A DNA stretch of 64,000 nt, taken from contig JAYSSR010000102.1 of assembly GCA_043720395.1 (NCBI GenBank), positions 89,766 through 153,765 on the forward strand, given 5' to 3'. A program made the position numbers and the translations under genes. Source of the stretch: JANOYY01 sp043720395 (GTDB lineage: Bacteria; Actinomycetota; Acidimicrobiia; Acidimicrobiales; JANYDT01). Under the pieces are notes generated by a model. That model did not search any database. It was not told where the DNA came from and was given only the letters and a program-made list of their open reading frames with translations. Shown here piece after piece: positions 1-7,660 of this stretch (the stretch's first letter is position 1; each line of letters starts with the position of its first letter).

Positions 1-1
1 C

Positions 2-358
2 ACGGTGTCGTTCTTCAACGTTGTCGCCTGGAATGGGCTGGCGGAGCACATCGCCAGCTCTCTCGGCAAGGGCGCACGTGTCGTCGTGACCGGCCGCCTT
101 GATCAACGCACCTGGGAGGTCGAATGTGAGGGTGGCGAAACGTCACGTCGAACGAGCTTCGAGCTGGTTGCCGAGGAAATCGGCGCGTCGCTTCGCTTCA
201 ACGCGGTCACGGTGCAGCGTCCGGTTCGTGCTTTGCCGGTCATCGGACGCCCGGTAGAGGTCGGAGCGCCACCGTCGACTGATCCGACTCCGATTCGACC
301 GGCGACCATGTCGTCCGCGGTCGAACCCGAGAGCCAGTCGAAGGCGTCGGGTTGGTAG
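2..358 (+). CDS. ssb: Single-stranded DNA-binding protein (5' end outside window)
   Basis: Binds ssDNA during replication, repair and recombination. The reading frame is open at the left edge, so the true start lies upstream; the GTG at 5 is only an internal valine. Visible OB-fold hallmarks are SFFNVVAWNGLAEH, then KGARVVVTGRLDQRTWE and FELVAEEIGASLRF, which match the middle and end of the actinobacterial SSB core. The remaining tail of about 45 residues is Pro/Ser-rich and ends SQSKASGW. It lacks the classical acidic DDDIPF-type tip, so this may be a secondary SSB paralogue. The gene ends 3 bases before the convergent channel gene. Family call is firm; paralogue status is inference. Confidence 0.88.
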   Translation, partial: TVSFFNVVAWNGLAEHIASSLGKGARVVVTGRLDQRTWEVECEGGETSRRTSFELVAEEIGASLRFNAVTVQRPVRALPVIGRPVEVGAPPSTDPTPIRPATMSSAVEPESQSKASGW

Positions 359-361
359 CGC

Positions 362-1114
362 TCAGGCTTCGGGCGGCGCTGGCGTTCGTGTTACGAGGAG
401 TTCGTTCTCCAGGAGCCGATGATTCGGCACGTGCACGAACGTCACGTCGGTCGACGCGTCGTCGTCGCTGGCGACCCGGAGCTCCACGGTCGCTCCGTGG
501 AGCGCCTCGATCGTGCCGCTGGGCAGCCCCGACCCGGTGATGCGATCACCGGCGCGAACAATGCGTTTCAGGTACCGACCCGCCGCCAGTTCCGTGGCCA
601 TCTGCCGTCCGCCGAGGCCGGTCAACAACGCGACGCTCAGTGCTGCGCCGAACACGAGGCCGGAGACCAACGTGTCCACGATGCGCGTATTTACCCCGAG
701 CTGGCTGATCGCCAAGATGGTGAACGCTCCGAGGATCAGTGCCTTGATCACTCGCACGAGCTGGTGCTGAGGCTTGCCGGTCGCCCGAAGCATGGACCCG
801 CCGACAGCACTGGCCACCGTTGTGGCCGCGGCTTGCCCGAGGAGGATCATGAGAGTGCAGACAAGTGCCTTCGGCACGAACGCCAGCAGGCCATCAGGGA
901 TTTTTTCGAGCGACTCCTTGTCGGCAACGCCGAGCGCCGCTATCAACGCGGCCGCGAGCACGACCGAGAACGCGAGGCTGCCGATCGGCTGCGCGAGGCT
1001 GCGCGTGCGTTCGGAACGACTCGGACGCCCCACGATTCGGCGCACCTGGCCAGAAAGGACCGAACCGATGATCACGCCGCCGACAACGATTCCGAGCGCG
1101 ATGAGCCAGGGCAT
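362..1114 (-). CDS. MscS-like small-conductance mechanosensitive channel family protein
   Basis: Predicted inner-membrane channel-like protein of 250 residues. It opens with an uncleaved hydrophobic segment (about residues 3-20). Further membrane helices follow near 45-62, 75-105 and 125-165. The conserved-TM-helix pattern includes ALILGAFTILAISQLGVNT and a glycine/alanine-rich pore-like stretch, VSGLVFGAALSVALLTGLGG. A small beta-domain-like region follows (GDRITGSGLPSGTIEALHG, then HVPNHRLLENELLV), which resembles the MscS beta domain. It is shorter than full MscS channels and has no large C-terminal vestibule. Start is an ATG. It converges with ssb. Function as an osmotic release valve is family knowledge and is not shown here. 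Confidence 0.72.
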   Translation of the reverse strand: MPWLIALGIVVGGVIIGSVLSGQVRRIVGRPSRSERTRSLAQPIGSLAFSVVLAAALIAALGVADKESLEKIPDGLLAFVPKALVCTLMILLGQAAATTVASAVGGSMLRATGKPQHQLVRVIKALILGAFTILAISQLGVNTRIVDTLVSGLVFGAALSVALLTGLGGRQMATELAAGRYLKRIVRAGDRITGSGLPSGTIEALHGATVELRVASDDDASTDVTFVHVPNHRLLENELLVTRTPAPPEA

Positions 1115-1232
1115 GTGGTGTACTCCTCAATCTGCTTGCTGAGCGGGTCGTTCGTCTGTGAACGTGCATTCACCGAATGGCGATCGGCAGGCTACCCGAT
1201 GGGAGCCTTCCCCCTCTGTCCCGACGAATGCG

Positions 1233-1568
1233 TCAGGCGTCCTTGTCGATCAGCGGCCCGGCCAGCATGCTCAGCGTCGCTGCGCCAAGGGTTCCCAAGT
1301 CGAGAGCGACGGCGAGCGGACTCGTGTCATCGCGTTCGCCGAGCAAGCGCTCGCGAAGGCGCGCCGCAAGATCGATCGGCGCGACGATCGCCGCGCTCAG
1401 CGTCTCGCGGACGTTGTCAGCAAGCCCGGCCAGTGGATTGGCCGCTTCAAATCGGTCGGCCACCTCCGGGTGGTCAGCGAGGTAGCGCTCGAACTTGGCG
1501 GGCTTGTGGTCGAGCCAGTAATCGAGTCGTTTGGATGTTGGGTGGCGAAGAACGAGATTCATGTCCAC
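1233..1568 (-). CDS. Small protein coupled to an ECF sigma factor; candidate anti-sigma
   Basis: A 111-residue soluble protein whose ATG lies inside the end of the upstream sigma factor gene (10-base overlap), so the two are probably translationally coupled. Its N-terminal half (RLDYWLDH, then FERYLADHPEVADRFEAANP) has the spacing of the small helical zinc-binding anti-sigma (ZAS) domain but lacks its cysteines. The C-terminal third (DLGTLGAATLSMLAGPLI) is a moderately hydrophobic segment that might be one weak membrane helix. The position just after an ECF sigma gene is where anti-sigma factors usually sit. I do not recognise a named family; the anti-sigma role is inference from context and a weak pattern. 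Confidence 0.6.
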   Translation of the reverse strand: MDMNLVLRHPTSKRLDYWLDHKPAKFERYLADHPEVADRFEAANPLAGLADNVRETLSAAIVAPIDLAARLRERLLGERDDTSPLAVALDLGTLGAATLSMLAGPLIDKDA

Positions 1569-2389
1569 TCCGAGAGGGAAGTCGCGAGTTGGCGTCGGGC
1601 GCGGAACAGCCGAGTTTTCACGGTTGGCAACGCGATTTGCAGTGATTCAGCTATGTCCTCGTAGGGCATTCCTTCGATTTCTCGCAGGATCACGATCGTA
1701 CGAGAGAGGTCGTCGAGTCGGTCGAGCGCTGTCCACAGCTCATCGAGCATCATTTTGCCGGCGACCTCGCGGTGTGGGCCGATCGCGTCGACGGAAGCGT
1801 CCTCGGGCATCATCGACGGGTCCCGGAACTCCTCGCGGCGCTTGCGAAGTGTCGAGATCGCGGTGTTGTGGGTTATGCGCAGGACCCAGGAACGCAACGA
1901 AGCATCGCCACGGAATCCGGGGAGCGACCGCCAGGCCTTCACGACGCTCTCCTGGACAACGTCTTCGGCGAGCGCTGCGTCACGCACGATCGAGCGGGCC
2001 ATCCGGTACATCGCTGGCGAGTATTCGTCGATAATCGTGCGAAGCGCAGCGTCAACGTCGATTCCGGTGGCGTCGTCGACGCGAAGGTCGATCACGTCGT
2101 CGGGTACGTCATCACGATCCCGGCGGGACCCGGGTCGGGGATCGAGGAGCGCGGCAGCCACGTCGTACAGACCTTGCGGATTTGCGACAAGTCGCGCGTC
2201 GGTGGTGTCAAATGGGTCATATGGCTGCTGAGACGGTACTTCCGCCCATGCGTCGGGAGCTGACCCGTCCTGTTTGACGACTCTCCGAGAGTTTGTCCGA
2301 GAGATTCTCCGAGGCCTTCTCGAAGCGTTTCTCGAACGCAAGCCTCGACCCATGCACGAACAAAATGCGTGTGAGATGCGGCGCGACAC
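1559..2389 (-). CDS. ECF-type RNA polymerase sigma factor
   Basis: Redirects RNA polymerase to alternative promoters. Region 2 is clear (IIDEYSPAMYRMARSIV, then AEDVVQESVVKAWRSLPGF), followed by LRSWVLRITHNTAISTLRKR. After a short linker comes region 4 with its helix-turn-helix (LDDLSRTIVILREIEGMPYE, then PTVKTRLFRARRQLA). The annotated GTG at 2389 gives 276 residues and has a purine-rich stretch upstream. The first 35 codons are Arg/Ser-rich and atypical, so the real start may be an in-frame codon further in, such as the ATG at 2353 or a later GTG. About 85 residues precede region 2, which is long for an ECF factor. It is coupled to the small downstream gene that may encode its regulator. 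Confidence 0.87.
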   Translation of the reverse strand: MSRRISHAFCSCMGRGLRSRNASRRPRRISRTNSRRVVKQDGSAPDAWAEVPSQQPYDPFDTTDARLVANPQGLYDVAAALLDPRPGSRRDRDDVPDDVIDLRVDDATGIDVDAALRTIIDEYSPAMYRMARSIVRDAALAEDVVQESVVKAWRSLPGFRGDASLRSWVLRITHNTAISTLRKRREEFRDPSMMPEDASVDAIGPHREVAGKMMLDELWTALDRLDDLSRTIVILREIEGMPYEDIAESLQIALPTVKTRLFRARRQLATSLSEWT

Positions 2390-2505
2390 CCCCGCTTCGT
2401 GCTACATCGGTGGGTGACACTGTGGCCGTCGCCACAGCTACCGTTTCGTACACCGAACCACCTCGCTGCACGCAGGGGTTCAAACACAAACCAGGGGGAA
2501 CCATC

Positions 2506-4806
2506 ATGGCCGCAGCAGGATCGATCTTGGGCAACGCAGTCCAGCGCATCGAGGACCCCACGCTCCTCACCGGCGAGGGGAAGTACGTCGACGACCTCCA
2601 GCCGACGGGCTTGCTCCACGTGGCGTTCGTGCGATCGAGCTTCGCTCACGCGAAGGTGCTGAGCGTCGACACGAGCGCTGCCGCGTCGATGCCGGGCGTC
2701 AGCGCTGTGTACTCCGCGGGAGGCGATGACCTGGGTTTGCCGAGCTTCCAGGGTTTCCCGATGATGCCCGCGACACTGAACCGTCCGATCTTCGCGAGCG
2801 AGGTTGTCCGATTCGTCGGGGACATCGTCGCTGCGGTCGTCGCCAACAGCAAGGCCGCTGCTGCGGACGCTGCCGACGCCGTTGTTGTGGACTACGAGGC
2901 CCTCCCGGCCATCGTCACCGCGGCCGATGGACTCAGGGCCGATGCCCCAATCCTGTTTCCCGAGCACGGGTCCAACGTGTGTTTCGGAACGGAACACGGG
3001 GCCGACGTCGACCCACTTGAGGGTGCCGACGCAATCGGAGAGGTCACGATGGTCAGCCAGCGTCTCGCCGGTGCGCCGATGGAGAACAACGGCATCCTCG
3101 CCGAAGTGGGCGACGATGGCCGTCTGACGTGTTGGGTATCGCACCAGGCACCGAACACACTCCATGGGGCGATCGCGGGAACGCTCGGGATGGAGCCCGG
3201 GGCCGTCCGGATCATCTGTCCGTGGGTCGGCGGTGGGTTCGGCCCGAAGGCTGCGGTCTACGTGGAGTATCTCGTCGCCGCCGCCGCAGCGCGCAAGCTG
3301 AACAAGCCGGTCAAGTGGGCTGCGACGCGCGGCGAGGACATGGTCTCGCTGGTGCACGGCCGTGACTACGTGATGACTGCCAAGCTCGGTGTGACCAAGG
3401 ACGGCAAGATCACCGGCCTGCAGGGCGACGTCACCGCATCCGCCGGCGCCTACCCCGCGATCGGCGCGATCCTGCCGATGCTTACCCAGATGATGTCGGT
3501 CGGCGTGTACGACATCGACAAGGTGAAGTTCAACACCCGCACGGTCATTACGAACACCACCACCGTGGGTGCCTACCGAGGCGCGGGGCGTCCGGAGGCC
3601 ACGCAGCTCATCGAGCGCGTGATCGACGTTGCCGCAGCCAAGATCGGGATGGACCCGGCCGAGATCCGCCGCCGCAACTTCATCCAGCCCGACAAGTTCC
3701 CCCTCACCACCAACACCGGTGCCGCCTACGACTCCGGTGAGTACGAGAAGTCGTTGGACGCTGCGTTGGCAGCAGCCGGGTACTCCGCGCTGCGCGCCGA
3801 GCAGGCCGCCCGTCGTGCCGCCGGCGACAACGTCCAGTTGGGTATTGGCGTGTCCGCGTACGTGGAGGTCACCGCTCCGGTCGGACTGCACATCGAATGG
3901 GGAGCGTGTGAGATCAACGACGATGGCTCGGCGACCGTGTTCGCCGGGACGTCGGCCCACGGCCAGGGTCACGCGACCTCTTTCGCCATGCTCGCGAGTG
4001 AGGTCCTCGGTATCGCGATGGACAAGATCCACTTCGTCAACTCCGACACCGATCGTGTGCCCCGCGGCAGCGGCACCCTCGGCTCGCGTTCCCTCCAGAC
4101 GGCCGGCTCCGCAATCTTCCTGTCGTCGAAGGAGGTGCTCGGCCGTGCACAGAAGATCGCGGCCCATCTCCTTGAGGCGTCGCCCGAGGACATCGTCGTC
4201 GGGGAGGGTGCACTGCATGTGGCTGGGTCGCCGTCCAAGACCATTTCGTGGGCCGATCTGGCCGTGGCGTCGAAGGATTCGTCGAAGCTGCCGGACGGTG
4301 TCGAGGCGGGCGTGTTGCGTCACGAACTCGATTTCGACGGCACGAACTCCACGTTCCCGTTCGGCGCGCACGTCGCCGTTGTTGAGGTCGACACGGAGAC
4401 CGGGAAGGTCACGCTCAAGCGTCACATCGCGGTCGACGACTGCGGCCGCATTCTGAATCCGATGCTCGTCGCCGGTCAGCAGCATGGCGGTATCGCCCAG
4501 GGCGCAGCGCAGGCGCTGTTCGAGTGGATTCGCTACGACGAGGACGGCAATCCAGTCACGGCGTCGCTCATGGATTACACGGTGCCGTCGGCCGCGGAAC
4601 TGCCGAGCTTTGAGACGTCGAACACACAGACCGATTCGCCCCGCAATCCACTGGGAGCGAAGGGAATCGGGGAGTCAGGCACCATTGGGTCGACGCCCGC
4701 CATCCACAATGCCGTGTGCGACGCGTTGAGCGGACTTGGCGTTGTGCACGTCGACATGCCGTGTACGCCCGAGCGGGTCTGGGCGGCCATCCAGCACGCT
4801 CGCTGA
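2506..4806 (+). CDS. Molybdenum hydroxylase large subunit (CoxL/XdhB-like, form II signature)
   Basis: Large molybdopterin-cytosine-dinucleotide-binding subunit of the xanthine dehydrogenase/aerobic CO dehydrogenase family, 766 residues. The start is the ATG at 2506, preceded by an AGGGGG ribosome site; the frame is open further upstream but has no family resemblance there. Family sequences include the N-terminal RIEDPTLLTGEGKYVDDL, the Mo-site loop GGGFGPKAAVYVEY, and VGAYRGAGRPEATQLIERV. AYRGAGR is the form II (non-canonical) signature; true CO dehydrogenase has AYxCSFR. The C-terminus has GAKGIGESGTIGSTPAIHNA with the catalytic Glu. The usual FAD (medium) and 2Fe-2S (small) subunits are not next to it, so partners must be elsewhere. 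Substrate cannot be told. Confidence 0.88.
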   Translation: MAAAGSILGNAVQRIEDPTLLTGEGKYVDDLQPTGLLHVAFVRSSFAHAKVLSVDTSAAASMPGVSAVYSAGGDDLGLPSFQGFPMMPATLNRPIFASEVVRFVGDIVAAVVANSKAAAADAADAVVVDYEALPAIVTAADGLRADAPILFPEHGSNVCFGTEHGADVDPLEGADAIGEVTMVSQRLAGAPMENNGILAEVGDDGRLTCWVSHQAPNTLHGAIAGTLGMEPGAVRIICPWVGGGFGPKAAVYVEYLVAAAAARKLNKPVKWAATRGEDMVSLVHGRDYVMTAKLGVTKDGKITGLQGDVTASAGAYPAIGAILPMLTQMMSVGVYDIDKVKFNTRTVITNTTTVGAYRGAGRPEATQLIERVIDVAAAKIGMDPAEIRRRNFIQPDKFPLTTNTGAAYDSGEYEKSLDAALAAAGYSALRAEQAARRAAGDNVQLGIGVSAYVEVTAPVGLHIEWGACEINDDGSATVFAGTSAHGQGHATSFAMLASEVLGIAMDKIHFVNSDTDRVPRGSGTLGSRSLQTAGSAIFLSSKEVLGRAQKIAAHLLEASPEDIVVGEGALHVAGSPSKTISWADLAVASKDSSKLPDGVEAGVLRHELDFDGTNSTFPFGAHVAVVEVDTETGKVTLKRHIAVDDCGRILNPMLVAGQQHGGIAQGAAQALFEWIRYDEDGNPVTASLMDYTVPSAAELPSFETSNTQTDSPRNPLGAKGIGESGTIGSTPAIHNAVCDALSGLGVVHVDMPCTPERVWAAIQHAR

Positions 4807-4959
4807 CCTCGTTCTGTGCAGAGGGTCGGCTTGTAACAATTCGTTTTCGACTAACGTATTCGGGTATGTATACCCCGACGGTGACACCGAGACAGTCGAG
4901 CCAATACGCGTGAAACCTGCTCGATCCCAGCCAACCACGACGGAAGTGGGGGGCAGACT

Positions 4960-5334
4960 TTGAGCACGATTCTCGTCGTCGAAGACGATATCGACATCTC
5001 AGAAATGATTGCATTTCGGATGCGTCTGGCGGGACACGTCGTATTGGTCGAATACGACGGCGACAGCGGGTACGCATCCATCAAACGGGACAAACCGGAC
5101 CTCGTCCTCCTCGACTGGATGATGCCGCGGATGAGCGGAATCGAGGTGTGCGTTGCGGTCAGGGCCGACCCCGACTGCGCAACCACTCCAATTATCCTCG
5201 TCACCGCCCGCGCGCAGGAGAGCGACATCGGACGTGGCTTCGCCGCAGGCGCGGACGACTACATCGTGAAGCCGTTCAGTCCACTCGAACTGATCAGTCG
5301 AGTTGACGCTCTCCTGGCCAGGACGAGCAGATGA
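4960..5334 (+). CDS. Single-domain response regulator (receiver)
   Basis: A 124-residue CheY-like receiver with no output domain. Acidic pocket residues D9 and D10, phospho-acceptor D52 in LVLLDWMMPRMSG, the conserved Thr in PIILVTARAQ and the Lys in DDYIVKPFSPLEL are all present. The start is a TTG preceded by GGAAGTGGGGGG; TTG is unusual but the only good choice. The gene ends in a 4-base ATGA overlap with the HEAT-repeat gene. It is the first gene of a four-gene operon that ends in a PAS histidine kinase, its likely phosphodonor. It probably signals by protein contact, perhaps with the HEAT protein or glycosyltransferase next to it (inference). Confidence 0.92.
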   Translation: MSTILVVEDDIDISEMIAFRMRLAGHVVLVEYDGDSGYASIKRDKPDLVLLDWMMPRMSGIEVCVAVRADPDCATTPIILVTARAQESDIGRGFAAGADDYIVKPFSPLELISRVDALLARTSR

Positions 5335-6341
5335 CTGCCGCGGACGTCGTCCATTCGACCGGCACGATTGCTCTCGTCGTCGCCTCGTTGATGATTGCTG
5401 GGGCCGGTACGGCGACTCGCGCCGACGCCCTTCTACGGCGACGTCGGCGGCGAATGATGGACACCGTCCGCGTCCGCGTCCTTACACTTCTGGACGACCA
5501 GGCGGCCCATCCGTACATAGGGGTGACCGGAGAAGAGGGTCGCGCGATCGTACGGGTCGTGCTTGCCCTCGTGCCCGATCTTCGAAGCTCCGACCGCGAA
5601 CGTTTCACGACCGTTCTCGTGAAAAAAGGGGTGCTCCGCCGAGCTGACAGACAGCTGCGCAAGCCATCGACACGGCGTCGTGTCGCAGCGCTTCGCCTCA
5701 TCGGTGTCACCGGGCATGCAGAGTCCATCTCATTCATAATGGAGCTGCTGTCAGATCGGAAGGGCAGCGTCCGCGCGGCAGCAGCGACGGCGCTCGGTCG
5801 AATCGGCCGACCAGATTCGATACCGGCGCTGATCGCTGCCTTCGACTCGAAGACGATCAGCGAACGAGTCTTTTCGATCGCGTTGTTCCGGATCGGACGG
5901 TCGGGTACCGGAGCGATGCTCGCAGGTCTGCCCGACCGAACGGCCGAAACCCGCGCCGTGCTGATCGAGCTATTGGGAACAATGGGCGAGGTGACCGCTC
6001 GGAAAGCGGTGCTTGAGGGCCTGGGCGACGTCGAGAGGTCGGTGCGCCTGGCTTCGGTTCGTGCGCTCGGACGTCTTGGGCTGCCGAACACGTCGGCCGA
6101 AATCCTCGGCATCCTCGCTGAATCGAAGCGAAACGAAGCCAATCCAAACACCATCGAACTCCAGGTCGCCTGTATTGAGGCGCTCGGACTTATCGGTGAG
6201 ACGGCTGCTGCCGCGTCGCTGGACTCATTTCGAAATTACCCGCAACGACGATCCTTCGCTGCGTGGGATGCGCTCGACCGTCTGCATCCGCAGCCAAGGC
6301 AGGCCGCAGCGCGACAGCGTCCCGTTGGCCACGGGTCATGA
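5331..6341 (+). CDS. Membrane-anchored HEAT-repeat protein
   Basis: 336 residues. One membrane segment near residues 11-30 is followed by an Arg-rich stop (LLRRRRRRM), placing the rest in the cytoplasm. From about residue 100 there are repeated helical HEAT units, for example RVAALRLIGVTGHAESISFI, VRAAAATALGRIGRPDSIPA, VRLASVRALGRLGLPNTSAE and ACIEALGLIGETAAAASLDS. Such scaffolds bind partner proteins. It overlaps the receiver gene before it and the glycosyltransferase gene after it by 4 bases each. In context it may be the docking platform linking the receiver to the glycosyltransferase, by analogy with other signalling-coupled envelope systems; this is inference. No catalytic motif is visible. 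Confidence 0.83.
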   Translation: MTAADVVHSTGTIALVVASLMIAGAGTATRADALLRRRRRRMMDTVRVRVLTLLDDQAAHPYIGVTGEEGRAIVRVVLALVPDLRSSDRERFTTVLVKKGVLRRADRQLRKPSTRRRVAALRLIGVTGHAESISFIMELLSDRKGSVRAAAATALGRIGRPDSIPALIAAFDSKTISERVFSIALFRIGRSGTGAMLAGLPDRTAETRAVLIELLGTMGEVTARKAVLEGLGDVERSVRLASVRALGRLGLPNTSAEILGILAESKRNEANPNTIELQVACIEALGLIGETAAAASLDSFRNYPQRRSFAAWDALDRLHPQPRQAAARQRPVGHGS

Positions 6342-7660
6342 CGGTGCGACAGCTTGTCGAAGGTGTGGCGATCGCAACACTCGCGACGTGTGGAGCGTTC
6401 GCCCTGCTCCGTTGCACACTGCTTCTCGTGAGAATTTTGATCACAAACCACCGGCGGGCGCTGGAACCGGAGAGCAGCGCGTTGCGGGAGGCGTTCGCCG
6501 ACCCTCGGTCGCCGGGCGTGACACTGGTTGTTCGTTTTCGAGACCACGAACGTGTAGCCGTCCAGGCGGTCAACCGGCTGTTGGACTCTTACTATCCAGC
6601 GATTGAGGTCGTTGTCATCGACGACGCGTCGTCGGATAGCACCTTCGATCGACTCTGCTCGTCGTTCGATCTCGTGAAACGAGAAGACAAGATCGAGCAC
6701 CTTGCGGTGACCGTGCCCATCGAACGCTCGATCTTCACGTCACGACGAGCTCTCCCGCTGGTGGTCGTTCGACACGAGTTCGAGACAGGCGACGTAGATT
6801 CGCTCAACGTTGCGCTCAATATCGCCCGGCATCCTTTGCTCTGCGTCGTCGATCCGACCGTCACACTCCACAGGGAAGCAATCGCAACGATGGTCCGCCG
6901 CCTCCTTGCGTCGGCCCCCGCTTTACCCGCAGTTGCTGGTCTCGTCGAACCAGGTCGACGCCGACCGCCGACCCGGGCACGCGCTCGGTGGACGTCGCTC
7001 CTCGACCTTCGGACCCCGGTTGGTGTGGGGATCGGCGGTCTGCTCGTTTCGAGCAAGGCGGTGATCGACGTCGGACGCTACGACGGTGCGAGTATCGCTG
7101 ATTCGGCAGAATTCCTCCGCCGGACGACCTTTGGCGTGGGCCGGCATGGCAGATTCGTGTTGCTTGCCGCAGCGATCGGTAGCGTCGGTGACGTAGGGCA
7201 ATCGGCGTCCGGCTCGCGGGCGTGCCAGACTCTGTCGTCGATCGAACGGCTCGTGGGCGTGCCCGCTGCGGTAGTGAATGCGAGGCGTTGTCGATCGGAG
7301 GAAGCGCCGTTCCCTCTGGTCGGCATTCTGATTGCACTCCCCGTACTCCGCCTTGCCGCACTCGCTGCCTCGGTATTTTCCCCCGTTTTGGGCATTTGGC
7401 CGGTGAGTACATCCGTAGTATTCGTCTTGTCCTTGCTGTGTTTCGAGTCGTCCGTCTCTGTTGTTCATCGCGTGGCGCGTACCTTCGAACCGGTGGCAAC
7501 TTCGGCGTCGGTTCGATCAGCGCCATCATGGGCCACGCTCGTCGTCGGTTCGCTCCTGGACGGCGTCGACGCTCTGGCGGGGTCGCCCCGAGACATTGGA
7601 GCATGGACCCGTGCAATCAGACGCAGTACCAGCGCTCGAAACCTGCAGGTCGTGCCGTGA
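6338..7660 (+). CDS. Membrane glycosyltransferase family 2-like protein
   Basis: 440 residues from the ATG that overlaps the previous stop (ATGA). An N-terminal membrane helix (about 6-28) precedes a GT-A-like domain with VTLVVRFRDHERVAVQAVNR and AIEVVVIDDASSDSTFDRL. A stretch follows (DSLNVALNIARHPLLCVVDP) where the metal-binding DxD would be; here it reads VDPT, so a conventional DxD is not obvious. Two or more hydrophobic segments close the protein (VGILIALPVLRLAALAASVF and a second near 375-400). It resembles polysaccharide-synthesis transferases that add sugars at the membrane. Substrate and direction are unknown; the altered metal motif leaves activity uncertain. Confidence 0.75.
   Translation: MTVRQLVEGVAIATLATCGAFALLRCTLLLVRILITNHRRALEPESSALREAFADPRSPGVTLVVRFRDHERVAVQAVNRLLDSYYPAIEVVVIDDASSDSTFDRLCSSFDLVKREDKIEHLAVTVPIERSIFTSRRALPLVVVRHEFETGDVDSLNVALNIARHPLLCVVDPTVTLHREAIATMVRRLLASAPALPAVAGLVEPGRRRPPTRARARWTSLLDLRTPVGVGIGGLLVSSKAVIDVGRYDGASIADSAEFLRRTTFGVGRHGRFVLLAAAIGSVGDVGQSASGSRACQTLSSIERLVGVPAAVVNARRCRSEEAPFPLVGILIALPVLRLAALAASVFSPVLGIWPVSTSVVFVLSLLCFESSVSVVHRVARTFEPVATSASVRSAPSWATLVVGSLLDGVDALAGSPRDIGAWTRAIRRSTSARNLQVVP

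Noticed and set aside
1559..1568. Overlap of the sigma factor and the small gene as a frameshift
   Set aside because: A 10-base overlap with an ATG and normal domains on both sides is ordinary translational coupling.
419..1645. 408-residue plus-strand frame opposite the channel and the small sigma-linked protein
   Set aside because: Low-complexity, charged composition and no start signal; the minus strand holds hydrophobic, family-like genes.
2293..2505. N-terminal extension of the molybdenum hydroxylase with SERFSEAFSKRFSNAS-like repeats
   Set aside because: The family starts at the ATG at 2506 with a good ribosome site; the upstream stretch is repetitive TCTCCGAG-type DNA over the sigma factor's start.
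2092..4485. 797-residue open frame on the minus strand opposite the molybdenum hydroxylase
   Set aside because: It is an antisense frame rich in Arg, His, Asp and Val with no domain pattern; the plus strand codes a clear family protein.
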